Source of the DNA: Bacillota bacterium
GTDB taxonomy: Bacteria; Bacillota; Clostridia; Lachnospirales; Cellulosilyticaceae
Direction of reading: 5' to 3'
Length of the DNA: 6,088 nt
NCBI GenBank assembly: GCA_023457875.1
Contig: JAEXBC010000042.1
Coordinates: 1-6,088 of the forward strand
In this document: piece after piece, positions 5,322-6,088 of the stretch
How the letters are laid out: each line of letters opens with the position of its first letter
Position numbering within the stretch: the stretch's first letter is position 1
The notes under the pieces: model-generated
Seen by the model: the letters and a program-made list of their open reading frames with translations, nothing else
Told to the model about the DNA's origin: nothing
Database searches by the model: none
Made by a program: the position numbers and the translations under genes

Positions 5322-6088
5322 GTGGTACTCCTTTCTAGCTGGTGATTTAGATTAGTGGTAATCTCTACTTCTATACCCATACTTGTTAGTAGGCGGAAGA
5401 AATTTTTTTGCACTTCAGTATTAACAAAAGAAGAAGAAAAGCTCATGGTAAGTCGATCCTTAAAGGAACAGACGCATAGCTGTAAACGTTTGCTACTTAC
5501 AAAAAAATCAAAACCAACTATGTAGGGTTCTAACTCAGGTGGCATATTAATTTTTCCTAAATTAGAGATAGCAGCTGTGAGCTGATTTTCTGCAAGACGG
5601 TTAGCAATCTTTAGGGCGATACTTTTAATGCCCAGAGGAACGATGCTTAGTGCCAAATCATGTTCAAGTGCAGATAGGCTATTGATCTGACCACTTAGCT
5701 TTGTCTTGTTAAGTTGGGCGTTAAAGTCTGTATGAAAAGCCTTGATAATATCCGCAAGCTCTGGTGCATTTTGACTAAAGTCATAGCCAACATTAATGAG
5801 GGTAAAAAAGTTACGGGATGTAGCGGATGAAAAATAAGGGCGTAAATTCACAGGAACCGTGATGGCAACAGGCTTTGTTTTATCCATGGCAGACATATCT
5901 TGGCTAATGGCTAAGGCAAAAACACTGCTAAGGAAAATAGTAAGGGTTGTTTGATGCTTATGCGTTTCTTCTAAAAGGCGCTTAACAGAAGCACGGCCTT
6001 CAATAATTCTAGTAGGGGTACCCTCAAAACGATCTCCCTTTAAATGATAGGCAGAAGGGGATTGCACCACTTTTCTTTTTGGAGATTT
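5318..6088 (-). CDS. condensation-fold acyltransferase, alcohol acetyltransferase-like (C-terminal part)
   Basis: The frame is open to the right edge (first visible residues KSPKRKVVQSPSAYH) and ends at the TGA at 5320-5318, giving 256 visible residues. A GTG at 6070 is internal, as it lacks a ribosome binding site and the domain is incomplete. Visible landmarks belong to the second half of the condensation/acyltransferase fold: the helix TTLTIFLSSVFALAI (47-61), the strand VAITVPVNLRPYF (74-86), AISNLGKINMPPELEPYI (173-190), equivalent to the 'NLGxxxxP' step of alcohol acetyltransferase-like proteins, and LTMSFSSSFVNTEVQKNFF (212-230) near the end. The catalytic HHxxxD motif belongs to the missing N-terminal half and cannot be checked. 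Proteins of this group move an acyl chain from CoA or a carrier to a hydroxyl or amine; the substrate here is unknown. The four-base overlap with the zinc-ribbon membrane protein indicates a shared role at the membrane. Confidence 0.75.
   Translation of the reverse strand, partial: KSPKRKVVQSPSAYHLKGDRFEGTPTRIIEGRASVKRLLEETHKHQTTLTIFLSSVFALAISQDMSAMDKTKPVAITVPVNLRPYFSSATSRNFFTLINVGYDFSQNAPELADIIKAFHTDFNAQLNKTKLSGQINSLSALEHDLALSIVPLGIKSIALKIANRLAENQLTAAISNLGKINMPPELEPYIVGFDFFVSSKRLQLCVCSFKDRLTMSFSSSFVNTEVQKNFFRLLTSMGIEVEITTNLNHQLERSTT
5328..5334 (-). promoter_or_regulatory. ribosome binding site inside the acyltransferase gene for the DUF6320-type gene
   Basis: AAAGGAG on the minus strand lies 6 bases before the ATG at 5321, within the last codons of the acyltransferase. 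Together with the ATGA overlap at 5318-5321 it supports translational coupling and fixes the downstream start. Confidence 0.75.

Noticed and set aside
6068..6070. GTG as start of the acyltransferase
   Set aside because: The frame continues to the window edge and the catalytic half of the fold would be missing; no Shine-Dalgarno sequence precedes it.

Overview
The window is AT-rich and every gene starts with an ATG behind an AGGAGG-type ribosome binding site, as in low-GC Gram-positive bacteria (Bacillota). Protein style (a MinJ-like PDZ protein, zinc-ribbon membrane proteins, a DUF6320-type protein beside a condensation-fold acyltransferase) suggests a class Clostridia member, perhaps near Lachnospiraceae/Cellulosilyticum. 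The lineage is an inference from memory of the families, not from a search. No RNA gene, insertion sequence or CRISPR array is visible, and no gene-free stretch exceeds 300 bases.

Layout: (1) 1-630 (+) is the 3' part of a membrane protein ending in a PDZ domain, running in from the left edge. (2) 638-1477 (-) converges on it with a 7-base gap and encodes a rhomboid/Derlin-like membrane protein without a visible catalytic serine motif but with a C-terminal zinc-binding tail. (3) 1478-1620 is a divergent promoter region with an inverted repeat in the rightward leader. (4) 1621-3330 (+) is a two-gene unit: an unrecognised single-pass membrane-anchored protein, then a PurK-like ATP-grasp protein that has lost recognisable active-site motifs. 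(5) 3331-3485 holds a long hairpin terminator and part of a 22-base-period tandem duplication. (6) 3486-4547 (-) encodes an AP2/HNH homing-endonuclease-like protein with three AP2-like units and an HNH core that seems catalytically dead. (7) 4656-6088 (-) is a translationally coupled pair: the C-terminal half of a condensation-fold (alcohol acetyltransferase-like) acyltransferase, running in from the right edge, and a zinc-ribbon six-helix membrane protein of DUF6320 type.

How the genes fit together: the acyltransferase/DUF6320 pair overlaps by ATGA and very probably acts as one system at the membrane. The single-pass protein and the PurK-like protein are probably co-transcribed, but no shared pathway can be read from sequence. 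The AP2 gene lies downstream of the acyltransferase pair on the same strand with no obvious terminator between, though it has a leader containing two 9-base direct repeats spaced by one helical turn. The most unusual content is a series of apparent 'pseudoenzymes': a rhomboid without its serine, a PurK without its ATP-grasp ligands, and an AP2/HNH nuclease without its histidines. The AP2 gene is the best candidate for something undescribed: a domesticated homing nuclease that may have become a DNA-binding protein, with a C-terminus recently rewritten by a small tandem duplication.
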